From positions 24,805 to 88,804 of the forward strand of contig JBHEOO010000011.1 of the NCBI GenBank assembly GCA_046260765.1: 64,000 nt of DNA, written 5' to 3'. The notes below the pieces were generated by a model. That model did no database searches, had not been told where the DNA came from, and was given only the letters and a program-made list of their open reading frames with translations. This DNA is from Chromatocurvus sp046260765. Lineage in GTDB: Bacteria; Pseudomonadota; Gammaproteobacteria; Pseudomonadales; Halieaceae. The stretch's first letter is position 1. Each line of letters opens with the position of its first letter. Positions 32,643 through 41,560 of this stretch are shown one piece after another. A program made the translations under genes and the position numbers.

Positions 32643-34814
32643 CTATACCCGCATACTGTCGCCAGCAGTGTCTGCCGTGAGGTGACTCTCATCGCAGGGA
32701 GCGAGCGTAACCGGTACCCCGTTGACGGCGGCATTGCCGGAGAGCCTGTCCAGGAAACGGTCATCGGTAATATCATTGCACGATACGCCGGCGTTGGCAC
32801 GGGCCGTCTGCATGCGGATGCCGGCGCGATCGTGTCCATAACCGTGGGGCAGGCTGACCACGCCGGGCATGATGTCGTCGCTGGCCTCCAGGGTGACCGT
32901 GAGCAGGCCAGTGCGCGAGGCCAATTCGGCGCGGGCGCCGTCGGCCAGACCGCGTGCCGCAAGATCGTCTGGGTGGACCAGCAGTGTGCAGCGGTCGCGA
33001 CCTTTTACCAGACGGTGGTAGTTGTGCATCCAGGAGTTGTTGGAGCGCACGTGGCGACGTCCGATCAGGCGCAGCTGTCCGGGTTTCTCGCCGTTGCGGT
33101 GGTGTTGCCGCAGGCGGTCGAGATCAGCCATCACCGCCGGCGGCGCGCAGTGTATCAAGCGGTCCGCGGTGAACAGGCGCTCGGGCAGCTGCGGCTGCAG
33201 CGGGCCCAGGTCAATGCCCGACGGGTTCTCGATCAGCTTCTCCAGCGTAAGTGCGTGTTCACTTCCCCGCGCCTCACTATAGGGACCGGCGCGCAGTCCG
33301 GCATCGATCATAGTGTGCGGAGGCTGTGCGGGCTTTGGCTCGAGCCCAAGACGGGTGGCAACCCGTTCCCCCAGCGCGCTGAAGATCTCCCAATCGTGCA
33401 GACAGCCTTCGGCGCGCTGGAATACCGGCGGGTTGTAGCGGGCGGTATTGCGCATGGCGTTCATGTGAAAGGCGAGATCGTAGTGGTCGTGCTCCAGTGG
33501 CGAGGTGGGCGGCAGAATAATGTCGGCGTGACGCGTGGTCTCGTTCAGGTACGGATCCAGCGACACCATGAACTCGAGCGAGGCCAGCGCCTCGTCCAGC
33601 TGTCGTCCATTGGGCGTTGACAGCACCGGGTTGCCGGCACCGGTGAACAGCGCGCGAATCTGGCCTTCCCCCGGTGTGGTGATCTCGTCTGCCAGCGCAG
33701 AAGCCGGCAGTTCCCGATCAAACTCCGGCAGCTGCCGGACACGGCTGTGGTGCCGGGCGAAGCCGCCGGGTCCGGTATTGCTGACCTGGTCTACCGCAGG
33801 CAGAGTGAACAGCGACCCGCCGGGTCGGTCCAGGTTGCCGGTGGCAATATTGATCAGCGCAATGAGCCACTGGCAGAGCGTACCGAACTCCTGGGTGGAG
33901 ACGCCCATGCGGCCGTAGCAGATGGCGCGCGGGGCCGATGCCAGATCGCGGGCGATGCCGCGGATTATGTCTGCCGCGATACCGGTAGCATCGCTAACGG
34001 ATTCCGGCGTGAACTCGTTCACGGCATCGGCGACGCTGTCGAGATCGCGCAGCAGCGGCGCCAGATGCCCAGGGTTTGCGAGACCTTCACTGAACAGGGT
34101 CTGCAGCACCGCCGCCAGGAACAGGGCGTCGTTGCCGGGGCGTATGAAATGGTGCTCCGTAGCGATGTCGGCAGTCTCCGTGCGCCGGGGGTCCAGCACG
34201 ACCAGTCGCCCACCGCGGGCCTTCAGGTCCTTGATTCGCCGGCGGATGTCCGGGACTGTCCAGATGCTGCCGTTGGAGGCGACCGGATTGGCACCCAGCA
34301 TCAGGAAGTAGTCGGTGTTGTCTATGTCAGGTATCGGGAACATCGCCTTGTGACCGAACAGCCACAGCGCAATCAGGTGGTGGGGCAACTGGTCAACCGA
34401 GGTGGCAGAGAAGCGGTTGCGGGTCCGCAGAAAGCGAAAAAGGGTGTTCTGGTGAGTCATCATGCCGATGTTATGTACCGTCGGATTTCCCAGGTACACG
34501 CCAATGGCATCCACGCCGTGGCGCTCATGCACTTCAAACAGTTTTCCGGCGGTGGTATCCAGCGCTTCATCCCAGGAGATTTCCTGCCATTCAGTTTCCC
34601 CATTGGCGTTCAGGACTTTTTTCACAGGCTTGCGCAGTCGATCGGGATCCTCATGAATGTCGCGCAGGGCGATTGCCTTGGGGCAGATGTGCCCGCGACT
34701 GAGCGGATCCTGCGGGTCGCCCTTGATGGATAGAATGTTCTGGCCTTCGGTCTCGATGACCAGTCCGCAGATGGCTTCACACAGGTGGCAGGCGCGGTGG
34801 TGAGTGGTCGGCAT
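32643..34814 (-). CDS. Single-subunit molybdopterin oxidoreductase
   Basis: A 723-residue member of the Mo/W-bis-MGD (DMSO reductase) family. An N-terminal [4Fe-4S] site has cysteines 9, 12, 16 and 44 (CHLCEAIC...HICPK), followed by the molybdopterin domains (LGANPVASNGS, VVLDPRRTETA) and the C-terminal dinucleotide-binding fold (RSNNSWMHN, VSLPHGYGHDR). No Tat signal is visible, so the protein is probably cytoplasmic. No electron-transfer or membrane subunit is adjacent. The substrate cannot be read from the sequence; formate or another small oxo-substrate is possible. Divergent from the ATP-grasp gene by 155 bases. Confidence 0.88.
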   Translation of the reverse strand: MPTTHHRACHLCEAICGLVIETEGQNILSIKGDPQDPLSRGHICPKAIALRDIHEDPDRLRKPVKKVLNANGETEWQEISWDEALDTTAGKLFEVHERHGVDAIGVYLGNPTVHNIGMMTHQNTLFRFLRTRNRFSATSVDQLPHHLIALWLFGHKAMFPIPDIDNTDYFLMLGANPVASNGSIWTVPDIRRRIKDLKARGGRLVVLDPRRTETADIATEHHFIRPGNDALFLAAVLQTLFSEGLANPGHLAPLLRDLDSVADAVNEFTPESVSDATGIAADIIRGIARDLASAPRAICYGRMGVSTQEFGTLCQWLIALINIATGNLDRPGGSLFTLPAVDQVSNTGPGGFARHHSRVRQLPEFDRELPASALADEITTPGEGQIRALFTGAGNPVLSTPNGRQLDEALASLEFMVSLDPYLNETTRHADIILPPTSPLEHDHYDLAFHMNAMRNTARYNPPVFQRAEGCLHDWEIFSALGERVATRLGLEPKPAQPPHTMIDAGLRAGPYSEARGSEHALTLEKLIENPSGIDLGPLQPQLPERLFTADRLIHCAPPAVMADLDRLRQHHRNGEKPGQLRLIGRRHVRSNNSWMHNYHRLVKGRDRCTLLVHPDDLAARGLADGARAELASRTGLLTVTLEASDDIMPGVVSLPHGYGHDRAGIRMQTARANAGVSCNDITDDRFLDRLSGNAAVNGVPVTLAPCDESHLTADTAGDSMRV

Positions 34815-34969
34815 GGGGCGTCTCCCTGGTTATTTTTCGGCGTCATCTCGCCACGTGTCTATCGAGTGTAACGCCGGTCCGTCATCACAGCCACAGCCGT
34901 GTGGTTTGTCGGGTTATTCGTTATATTGCAGTCTTGGCACGCATCTGGCTTTCTGGCAACGGAGGTTTC

Positions 34970-36418
34970 ATGGATCAGGGTTGGGGTGATTACGACGCCG
35001 CGGGGTTCTACGATGAACTGTTTACCCCGAAGGGCAGTCCCCGGGTGGCAGCACGGCAGGCGGTGAACATGCTCGGCAAACTTCCCGATGGCGAGCTGGA
35101 TGCCAGGCGCACCGCCGCAGAAGTTGCCATCCGCGAGATGGGGATCTCGTTCACGGTCTATACCGAGGGTGGCAACATCGACCGTGCCTGGCCTTTCGAT
35201 ATTATCCCCAGGATCATCACCGAGCGCGAGTGGCGCAACGTCAGTCGCGGACTCGCCCAGCGCAGTCGTGCCCTCAACTGCTTTATCGACGATATCTACA
35301 ATCGCCAGAAGATCCTTGCCGATGGCAAAGTGCCCGCAGACATCGTGCTTGAGTCTTCCAATTACAAGGAAGCCTGCGCCGGTGCCTCGCCGCGATTCGG
35401 CGTCTGGGCGCACATCTGCGGCAGCGACCTTGTGCGCAATTCTGACGGCAAGCTGTACGTGCTCGAAGACAACCTGCGCGTGCCCTCGGGTGTGTCCTAC
35501 ATGCTGGAAAACCGCGAAATTACCAAACGCGTGCTGCCCGAACTGTTCGAGAACTACAGCATCCTGCCGATAGACGATTACCCGTCCCAGCTTTACGCAA
35601 CGCTCGCCTCCCTGTCGCCCCGGGAACGCAAGCGTCCCTGCGTCGTGGTGCTGACGCCGGGCATCTACAACTCTGCCTATTTTGAGCACGCCTTCCTGGC
35701 TCAGGGCATGGGTGCGGAACTGGTGGAGGGCGCTGATCTTCTGGTGGATGACGAGGACTGCGTTTACATGCGTACCGTGGACGGACCGATTCGCGTCGAC
35801 GTGATTTACCGGCGCATCGACGAGGAATTCATGGATCCCGAGGTGTTCCGCGAAGATTCCACGCTCGGCGTGCCAGGACTGATGCGCGCCTGGCGGGCCG
35901 GCAAGGTGGCGATTGCCAATGCTCCGGGGGCCGGAGTGGCCGACGATAAGGTCGTGTACGCCTTTGTGCCCGAGATGATTCGCTATTACCTGGGCGAGGA
36001 GCCCCTGCTGCGTTCGGTGCCAACCTACCTGTGCATGCTGGAGAAGGACCGCGAGTATGTGCTGTCGCACCTGGACGAACTGGTGGTCAAGCCGGCGAAT
36101 GAGTCCGGAGGCTACGGCATTATGGTGGGGCCGCACAGCGACGAGGCCACCCGGCGGCGGTTTGCAAAGCTGATCGAAACAAACCCACGGAATTACATCG
36201 CCCAGCCGACGCTGGCACTGTCGACGGCACCGACATTCATCGATGACAGCGTGCAGCCGCGCCACCTCGATCTGCGGCCGTTCATTCTGCAGGGGCGCGA
36301 TACCTATGTAACTGCCGGCGGCCTGACCCGGGTTGCCATGGTGAAGGGGTCGCTGGTAGTCAATTCCTCCCAGGGCGGTGGCAGCAAGGACACCTGGATT
36401 GTGGAGGGCAAATCATGA
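34970..36418 (+). CDS. Circularly permuted ATP-grasp ligase (Anbu-cluster type)
   Basis: A 482-residue member of the circularly permuted ATP-grasp group (COG2308/DUF404-407), predicted to form peptide or amide bonds. Visible landmarks are GNIDRAWPFDIIPRII, LYVLEDNLRVPSGVSYMLENRE, LTPGIYNSAYFEHAFLA, VVKPANESGGYGIMVG (the nucleotide loop) and QGRDTYVTAGGLTRVA near the C-terminus. ATG 34970 has a near-perfect GGAGGT ribosome site. It is first in an operon with overlapping stop/start codons, followed by the alpha-E and metallopeptidase genes. Its substrate is unknown; the role in making a peptide tag or small peptide is inference from family analysis. Confidence 0.9.
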   Translation: MDQGWGDYDAAGFYDELFTPKGSPRVAARQAVNMLGKLPDGELDARRTAAEVAIREMGISFTVYTEGGNIDRAWPFDIIPRIITEREWRNVSRGLAQRSRALNCFIDDIYNRQKILADGKVPADIVLESSNYKEACAGASPRFGVWAHICGSDLVRNSDGKLYVLEDNLRVPSGVSYMLENREITKRVLPELFENYSILPIDDYPSQLYATLASLSPRERKRPCVVVLTPGIYNSAYFEHAFLAQGMGAELVEGADLLVDDEDCVYMRTVDGPIRVDVIYRRIDEEFMDPEVFREDSTLGVPGLMRAWRAGKVAIANAPGAGVADDKVVYAFVPEMIRYYLGEEPLLRSVPTYLCMLEKDREYVLSHLDELVVKPANESGGYGIMVGPHSDEATRRRFAKLIETNPRNYIAQPTLALSTAPTFIDDSVQPRHLDLRPFILQGRDTYVTAGGLTRVAMVKGSLVVNSSQGGGSKDTWIVEGKS

Positions 36419-37353
36419 CCATGCTATCGAGAGTGGCGGAGCGGGTGTACTGGATGTCGCGCTATCTGGAGCGCGCGGAAAACGCTGCGCGCCTGGTCGA
36501 TGCCTACCACCACATGGTTATGGATATCCCCCGGGACTCCCAGCCCGGCTGGGATATTCTGGTGCGCATCCTGGCTGCCAACCCGATTTTCGGCGAATAC
36601 TTCCGCGTACCCAATGAGCAGAACGTGGTGAAACTGCTGGTGGCTGAGTCCGGCGCGGCGTGCAGTATTCCCTATGCAGTGCACGCGGCGCGGGAAAATG
36701 TTCGCACCACCCGGGATGTATTGCCCGACGAAGTCTGGGAACTGGTCAACGAGCTGCATATATATGCCCGAGAGCATTCGGGAAACTCAGTTGGCCGGCG
36801 CAACCGGCAGCAGTTCCTGCAGGAGATCGTCTCGCGCAGCCAGGTGATTACCGGGGTGCTCAACAGCACGCTGTGCCGTGATCACACCTACCGTTTCGTC
36901 AAGATCGGGCAACTGCTGGAGCGTGCCGACATGACCACGCGAATCATTGACGTCGGTGCTGCGGATATCCTCGAGAAAGAGGGTGCGCACGAGGCCATTG
37001 ACCATCTGCTCTGGGGCACACTGCTGAAGTCACTGTCGGCGCTGGGCGCCTACCGGCGTATGATCGGGCCGCTGGTGGAGAAAAACGCGGCGGTGGATTT
37101 CGTGTTTCTCGAGCCGGCCTTCCCGCGCTCGCTCGCGTTCTGCCTGCGCGGCATTCGCGAGGAGCTCAGCCCACTGTCAAACCATACCCAGGCGGTGAAA
37201 ATGGTCGACCGCGCGCGGCGCAAGCTGAGACGCTTTGAGTCGGAAAAATACGGCCGGGATGAACTGCATCGTTATATTGATGACCTGCAGGTGGTGTTGA
37301 GCCAGGTGCACGCCGCGATCAGCGACACCTGGTTCCGGTTTGATACACGATGA
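36415..37353 (+). CDS. Alpha-E domain protein (DUF403)
   Basis: A 312-residue all-helical protein of the alpha-E family. It begins MTMLSRVAERVYWMSRYLERAENAARLVDAYH, the family hallmark, and contains HTYRFVKIGQLLERADMTTRIIDV and FPRSLAFCLRGIREEL. Alpha-E proteins nearly always accompany the permuted ATP-grasp enzyme and often a transglutaminase-like protease; their biochemical role is unknown. The start overlaps the upstream stop by four bases (ATGA), and its own stop overlaps the next start the same way. Confidence 0.92.
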   Translation: MTMLSRVAERVYWMSRYLERAENAARLVDAYHHMVMDIPRDSQPGWDILVRILAANPIFGEYFRVPNEQNVVKLLVAESGAACSIPYAVHAARENVRTTRDVLPDEVWELVNELHIYAREHSGNSVGRRNRQQFLQEIVSRSQVITGVLNSTLCRDHTYRFVKIGQLLERADMTTRIIDVGAADILEKEGAHEAIDHLLWGTLLKSLSALGAYRRMIGPLVEKNAAVDFVFLEPAFPRSLAFCLRGIREELSPLSNHTQAVKMVDRARRKLRRFESEKYGRDELHRYIDDLQVVLSQVHAAISDTWFRFDTR

Positions 37354-38375
37354 AGCGATTCCGCTGCGATTGCGGCAGCCAGGTTTTTTTCGACAGCGAC
37401 CACTGCGTCGCCTGCGGGAAACGGCTGGGTTTCGATCCGGTAACGCGCAACATGCGCACGCTCAGCAAGGGCGATGATGGGCTGTATTGCGCCGCAGACG
37501 GGGAACAGTTCCGCCTCTGCGACAATGGTGAAATCTACAATGTATGCAACTGGCTGCGACCCGCGGCGGCCTCGCACCCGCTCTGCTTCGGCTGTCAGTT
37601 CAACCGCACGGTGCCCAACCAGTCACTGCCGGACAACGACCGTCGCTGGCGCGTGCTGGAAGAGGGCAAGAAGCGGCTCTTTTTCACGCTCATGCAGCTG
37701 CAGGTGCCGCTGGTCAGCGGCTGGGAAGATCCCCGCTATGGCCTGCTGTTCGATTTTATCGAAGACGGCCGCAGTCGTGACATGTTTGCCGAGAGCTTTG
37801 CGACAACCGGGTATCTCGGCGGCGTTATCACCATCAATACCCTGGAGGCCGACGATGTTGCGCGCACCCAGGTGCGGCACCAGATGAATGAAAGCTACCG
37901 CACGGTGCTTGGCCATCTGCGTCATGAGTCCGGCCATTACTTCTGGAGTCGGCTGGAGCCGGACGCACAGACCCGCGAGGCTTTCGGCCAGACCTTTGGC
38001 GACGACAGTCGCGACTATGCCGGCGCGCTGCAGTACCACTATAGCCACGGTCCGGTCTCCAACTGGCGCGATCACTACATCAGTGCCTATGCCAGTGTGC
38101 ATCCCACCGAGGACTGGGCCGAGTGCTGGGGTCACTACCTGCACATTTACGATGCGCTGGAAACCGCCGCCACTCAGGGCCTGGTCTACCGCGCGCCTGC
38201 AGAAATGTGCATGGCCGAACGCATCTCAGTGTGGATGGATATCAGCACAACCCTGAATGAGCTGAACCGCAGTATGGGTCTGGGCGATGCCTACCCCTTC
38301 TCCATCAACCGGCACGTGGCCAACAAGCTGGAATTTGTGGACCGGATTATCCGGCTGCTGCAAACACGTCGCTGA
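37350..38375 (+). CDS. Zinc-ribbon putative metallopeptidase (COG4307 type)
   Basis: A 341-residue protein. The N-terminus is a zinc-ribbon-like segment with Cys6, Cys8, Cys19 and Cys22 (RFRCDCGS...CVACGKRL), with further Cys pairs near residues 47-82. The C-terminal part carries a zinc-peptidase motif HESGH at residues 192-196, then HPTEDWAECWGHYLHI, a plausible third-ligand region. The start overlaps the alpha-E stop (ATGA), so it is made with the ATP-grasp/alpha-E pair. It is convergent with the anbu gene and overlaps its 3' end by 29 bases. In other genomes a transglutaminase-like protease often occupies this role; none is seen here. Confidence 0.88.
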   Translation: MKRFRCDCGSQVFFDSDHCVACGKRLGFDPVTRNMRTLSKGDDGLYCAADGEQFRLCDNGEIYNVCNWLRPAAASHPLCFGCQFNRTVPNQSLPDNDRRWRVLEEGKKRLFFTLMQLQVPLVSGWEDPRYGLLFDFIEDGRSRDMFAESFATTGYLGGVITINTLEADDVARTQVRHQMNESYRTVLGHLRHESGHYFWSRLEPDAQTREAFGQTFGDDSRDYAGALQYHYSHGPVSNWRDHYISAYASVHPTEDWAECWGHYLHIYDALETAATQGLVYRAPAEMCMAERISVWMDISTTLNELNRSMGLGDAYPFSINRHVANKLEFVDRIIRLLQTRR

Positions 38376-39096
38376 GCGGCGGCAGGTTGTCAAACGCCAT
38401 GCGAATATTGTCATCCCAGCTCTGCCGCAGCTGGGCGAGGTAGGGATGGTTCTCCTCCAGCATGATATAGCGGCTGTAGGGCTGCAGGCTGTCTCTCTCG
38501 TAAAAGAGGCACTCAAGGGGTGGGCCCACTGTGGCATTGGAGCGCATGGTGGAATCGATGGAGACCAGCGCACAGCGCATGGCGGTTTCGACCGGGGTAT
38601 GCGGACGAATGATCCGGTCGAGAATCGGCTTGCCGTACTTGGTCTCGCCGATCTGCAGGTAGGGGTACAGGTCGGAGGCGGTAATATGGTTGCCCTCGGG
38701 GTAGACCATATATAATTCCGGCTGCTGTCCCTTGACCTGGCCGCCAAGAATGAAGCTCGCGCTGGGTGAAAATCCTGCGTTGGGCCCGCCTTTCTTGGCG
38801 TACTTGGCCTGCTCGGCCAGGCTGAGCTCGCCGAGGTAGTCAGCGATATCGCTGACATAGCGCGCCTTGAAGATGTTGAACTCGTTGTCTTCTTCAATAT
38901 CCCGCTGCAGCTGGGCAATCACGGCCTGGCTGGTCGCAAGGTTGCCAGCGGTAAGAATGACCAGCGAGCGGTCATGCGGCACGCAGAAACGGTGCATCTT
39001 GCTGTAGGTGCTGACCCGGTCGGGACCGGCGTTGGTCCGGGAATCGGAGCAGAACACCAGACCCTCGTCCAGGGCGATAGCGAGGCAATAGGTCAT
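38347..39096 (-). CDS. anbu: Anbu, HslV-like bacterial proteasome homologue
   Basis: A 249-residue N-terminal-nucleophile hydrolase of the COG3484 (Anbu/BPH) group, related to HslV and proteasome beta subunits. After removal of Met the chain begins with Thr1 (TYCLAIALDEGLVFCSDSRTNAG). Asp17 and Lys32 fall where the catalytic Asp and Lys are expected, and TAGNLATSQAV and GPPLECLFYERDSL follow. No propeptide is encoded. No unfoldase such as HslU is nearby. Family co-occurrence with permuted ATP-grasp, alpha-E and protease genes is seen here in the convergent operon. Confidence 0.93.
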   Translation of the reverse strand: MTYCLAIALDEGLVFCSDSRTNAGPDRVSTYSKMHRFCVPHDRSLVILTAGNLATSQAVIAQLQRDIEEDNEFNIFKARYVSDIADYLGELSLAEQAKYAKKGGPNAGFSPSASFILGGQVKGQQPELYMVYPEGNHITASDLYPYLQIGETKYGKPILDRIIRPHTPVETAMRCALVSIDSTMRSNATVGPPLECLFYERDSLQPYSRYIMLEENHPYLAQLRQSWDDNIRMAFDNLPPLSDVFAAAG

Positions 39097-39337
39097 CGTT
39101 TACGTGGAATATCCGGCGCAGGGGGCGAGTAGCAACATGCGCAGAGAATACGGATTTGGGTAGGTAAAAGCTACTCCGGGCTCGACGCCCCGTCCTGCGG
39201 CGGCTGCGGCGACGGATTTCCGCCACTCAGGAGATAAAGCCCGCCGATGTACCAAAGACTTTTCGGCGGTACATGAGGAGGGTGCACTTGAGCACGAAGT
39301 CGGTAGAATGCACGACATTATCAAGCTACGGTGGAAT

Positions 39338-40528
39338 ATGCCCCGCAAGTTGACACGGTCACTGGTTCTCGGAGCCTGTTTGCTGGCAGTTAGTCATGCC
39401 TTCGCACAGCAGGCCAGTGACATGAGCCTCGCCGAGGTGCTGGCGGCAACTCTCACCCACCACGAGGATGGCCAGGGGCCGGCGGCGGATCCGTCCGCGG
39501 GACGCGGATTGCTGGGCGCGCTGCCTGTCGTGTCCGCGCTTCACGTCCAGAGCGATCTCGACCGCGGCACTGATGAGACCGAACTGTCGTTGAACCTGCC
39601 ATTGAAATCCGGGTTGAGGCGACAGCTCGATAATTCCCTGTCCGGCCTCGAGACGCGGCTGGATCTAGCCAACCGCGGCTATCGGGCCTGGTACTTTTCC
39701 GGCCTGATCCGTGAGGCCGTGTGGGTGCACCGGCTGGCCAGTATGCAGATCGACCAGGCCCGCGAGCGCGTGCAGCTGCTGTCCGATCTCGAGTCGCGTG
39801 CGAAACTGCAGGTGCAGGCCGGCGCACTGCCTGAATACGCGCTCCTTTTGACGGGCCAGGAGCGCGTGGACGCGGAGCTGCTTCTGGCCGACCGCGAGGC
39901 TGCGCAGCGGGCAGCCGCGCTGCGCTTTCGTGCCCTTACCGGCCTGCCGGCATTGCCCGCCGATATTGCAGAGACGGCGCCGGTTCCCGGGCAGCCGGAT
40001 TATGCGGCGCACCCGCAACTCGTTTTGCTTGAGCTCGGTCGCCAGCAGGCTCGCGCCCTGGCCGGACTCACCGATCCGCAGGCGGCGAACTGGAACCTGG
40101 CGCTGGTTGCGCGGGATTTTGCCGGCCCCGGTCCGGACGAGCGGCAGTACGGCGTGGCGGTGGATGTGCCATTTGGCCTGATTGATGTCAGGAATCGTGG
40201 CGTCGAAAGTCAGAAGGCGGCGGCCCAGCGGGACTTCTCGCGGCAGCTCGACGAAGCGCGCCTCGCGATCAGGCGCGAATGGCAGTCGCTGCAAAGCGAC
40301 GCGGAGCGCCTGCGTACGCGGGGAGCGCTCCTGCGGGAGTCAGCGCGGCTTGGCGAGCAGATCGAGGCGCAGCTCCTTTCCCTGCGCACGGCCAACGAGG
40401 TTGAGGTTGAGCTGGTTCTGCGCCGATTGCTGGAGGTATTGGACCGGCGCGGCGAACTGGCACTGATCGAGCCGGAAATACACAGAAACGCCGCGCGCCA
40501 GCGGCAGGCGGCGGGGCATCCCCTATGA
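39338..40528 (+). CDS. TolC/CusC-like outer-membrane factor of a metal efflux pump
   Basis: A 396-residue outer-membrane channel subunit. It has a signal peptide (RKLTRSLVLGACLLAVSHAFA), then long helices with heptad character (ARERVQLLSDLESRAKLQVQAGALPEYALLLTGQERVDAEL), and a second repeat ending near EVELVLRRLLEVLDRRGEL. ATG 39338 is preferred to an in-frame ATG ten codons upstream because it gives a clean signal peptide. First gene of a four-gene pump operon. The 241-base region from the anbu start holds no gene, only the divergent control region. Confidence 0.8.
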   Translation: MPRKLTRSLVLGACLLAVSHAFAQQASDMSLAEVLAATLTHHEDGQGPAADPSAGRGLLGALPVVSALHVQSDLDRGTDETELSLNLPLKSGLRRQLDNSLSGLETRLDLANRGYRAWYFSGLIREAVWVHRLASMQIDQARERVQLLSDLESRAKLQVQAGALPEYALLLTGQERVDAELLLADREAAQRAAALRFRALTGLPALPADIAETAPVPGQPDYAAHPQLVLLELGRQQARALAGLTDPQAANWNLALVARDFAGPGPDERQYGVAVDVPFGLIDVRNRGVESQKAAAQRDFSRQLDEARLAIRREWQSLQSDAERLRTRGALLRESARLGEQIEAQLLSLRTANEVEVELVLRRLLEVLDRRGELALIEPEIHRNAARQRQAAGHPL

Positions 40529-41559
40529 AGCGATCTCTATGTGGCCTGCTGTGCGCCGGGCTACTCTCCGTCCTGTCGCCAGTGGGGGCGCAGACGGCGT
40601 CCGTGGCAGTCGGCGACCTCGGTGACCTGGAGCTGGCTTTTTCCGCGGTGAGGAGTCTGGATGAGGTGCCCGGACCTGCCGTGCCAGCCCGGGTCGGTCA
40701 TCGCGGCGGTGCCATGTATCGCATTGAGCTGCCGCGGGATACGCGTCGTGCCAATTACCTGGTGGGTAATGGCGAGGAGGTCCGCGTGGGCCAGCCGTTT
40801 GTGACTCTGGACGGTCCGGAGATCCACCACCTGTTGCTGGAATACTCGACGCTGGAAACCCGCTATGAGGCAGCGAAGGAGCGCTACGAGCAAAGCCGCG
40901 AGCCCTATCGCCAGCAGGCGCTGCGGGAGGAGCAGTGGGTGGCAATTGTCGACCGCTATCTGGAGCTGCAGCTTGAGTTCGAGCACATGCGGCACTTTCA
41001 GGAACTGGTGCAGGAGCCGACTGATGACAGCGAGGCGATCACACTTGTCGCGCCCATTGATGGCCTCATCCGGTACCAGGATACCCCTGAGCGGCTGGTG
41101 GCGGGCACGGAGATTGCCGGCTTTCTGAGCGCAGATGCATTGCAGCTACGCGCCCGCGTGCCGGTAACGTCGGCACGCGATCTCGTTGCCCTGGCACTTG
41201 CCGACTGCCGGCTGTCGGTAGATGCGGTCGACCGCGTCGCCGACGGCTTTTTTCTCACCGCCTGGAGCGAGCCGGTGCCACAGGACTGCAACGTGCCACT
41301 GAACGTGACGGTGAGTGCCCAGCCCCTGTACCGGCAGTCCGCGTATGCGGTGCCGCGCTCGGCGGTATTTACCCGTGACGGGAAATCGCAGGTGCTGGTG
41401 CGGCGCAGTGACACGCTTGTGGCGATCGACGTCTCCCTGCTCACGCCTGTCGGCAATGACTATGCCGTCAGTGCTGAAAGCGATCTTGCAGACGCTTCAG
41501 TACTGGTGACCTCGGTGAGTGCCGTGCAGGGGATTCTCCTTGGGCTGGGCGGCAAATGA
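40525..41559 (+). CDS. Periplasmic adaptor (membrane fusion) subunit of RND pump
   Basis: A 344-residue exported protein with a signal peptide (SLCGLLCAGLLSVLSPVGA). A lipoyl-like half (EEVRVGQPFVTLDGPE), a helical hairpin (HLLLEYSTLETRYEAAKERYEQSREP) and a second half (TLVAPIDGLIRYQDTPERLVAGTEI) form the usual adaptor order. It is shorter than typical CusB/CzcB and has no obvious N-terminal metal-binding extension. Starts inside the last codon of the channel gene (ATGA overlap) and is followed by the pump gene after one base. Confidence 0.82.
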   Translation: MKRSLCGLLCAGLLSVLSPVGAQTASVAVGDLGDLELAFSAVRSLDEVPGPAVPARVGHRGGAMYRIELPRDTRRANYLVGNGEEVRVGQPFVTLDGPEIHHLLLEYSTLETRYEAAKERYEQSREPYRQQALREEQWVAIVDRYLELQLEFEHMRHFQELVQEPTDDSEAITLVAPIDGLIRYQDTPERLVAGTEIAGFLSADALQLRARVPVTSARDLVALALADCRLSVDAVDRVADGFFLTAWSEPVPQDCNVPLNVTVSAQPLYRQSAYAVPRSAVFTRDGKSQVLVRRSDTLVAIDVSLLTPVGNDYAVSAESDLADASVLVTSVSAVQGILLGLGGK

Positions 41560-41560
41560 C

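Noticed and set aside
32424..34733. Plus-strand ORFs of 398 and 328 codons
   Set aside because: Antisense to the lemA and molybdopterin oxidoreductase genes, which carry recognisable family motifs.
34970..39096. Transglutaminase-like protease gene expected in Anbu loci
   Set aside because: No transglutaminase-like Cys-His-Asp protein is encoded between 34.9 and 39.3 kb; the third operon gene is clearly a zinc metallopeptidase instead.
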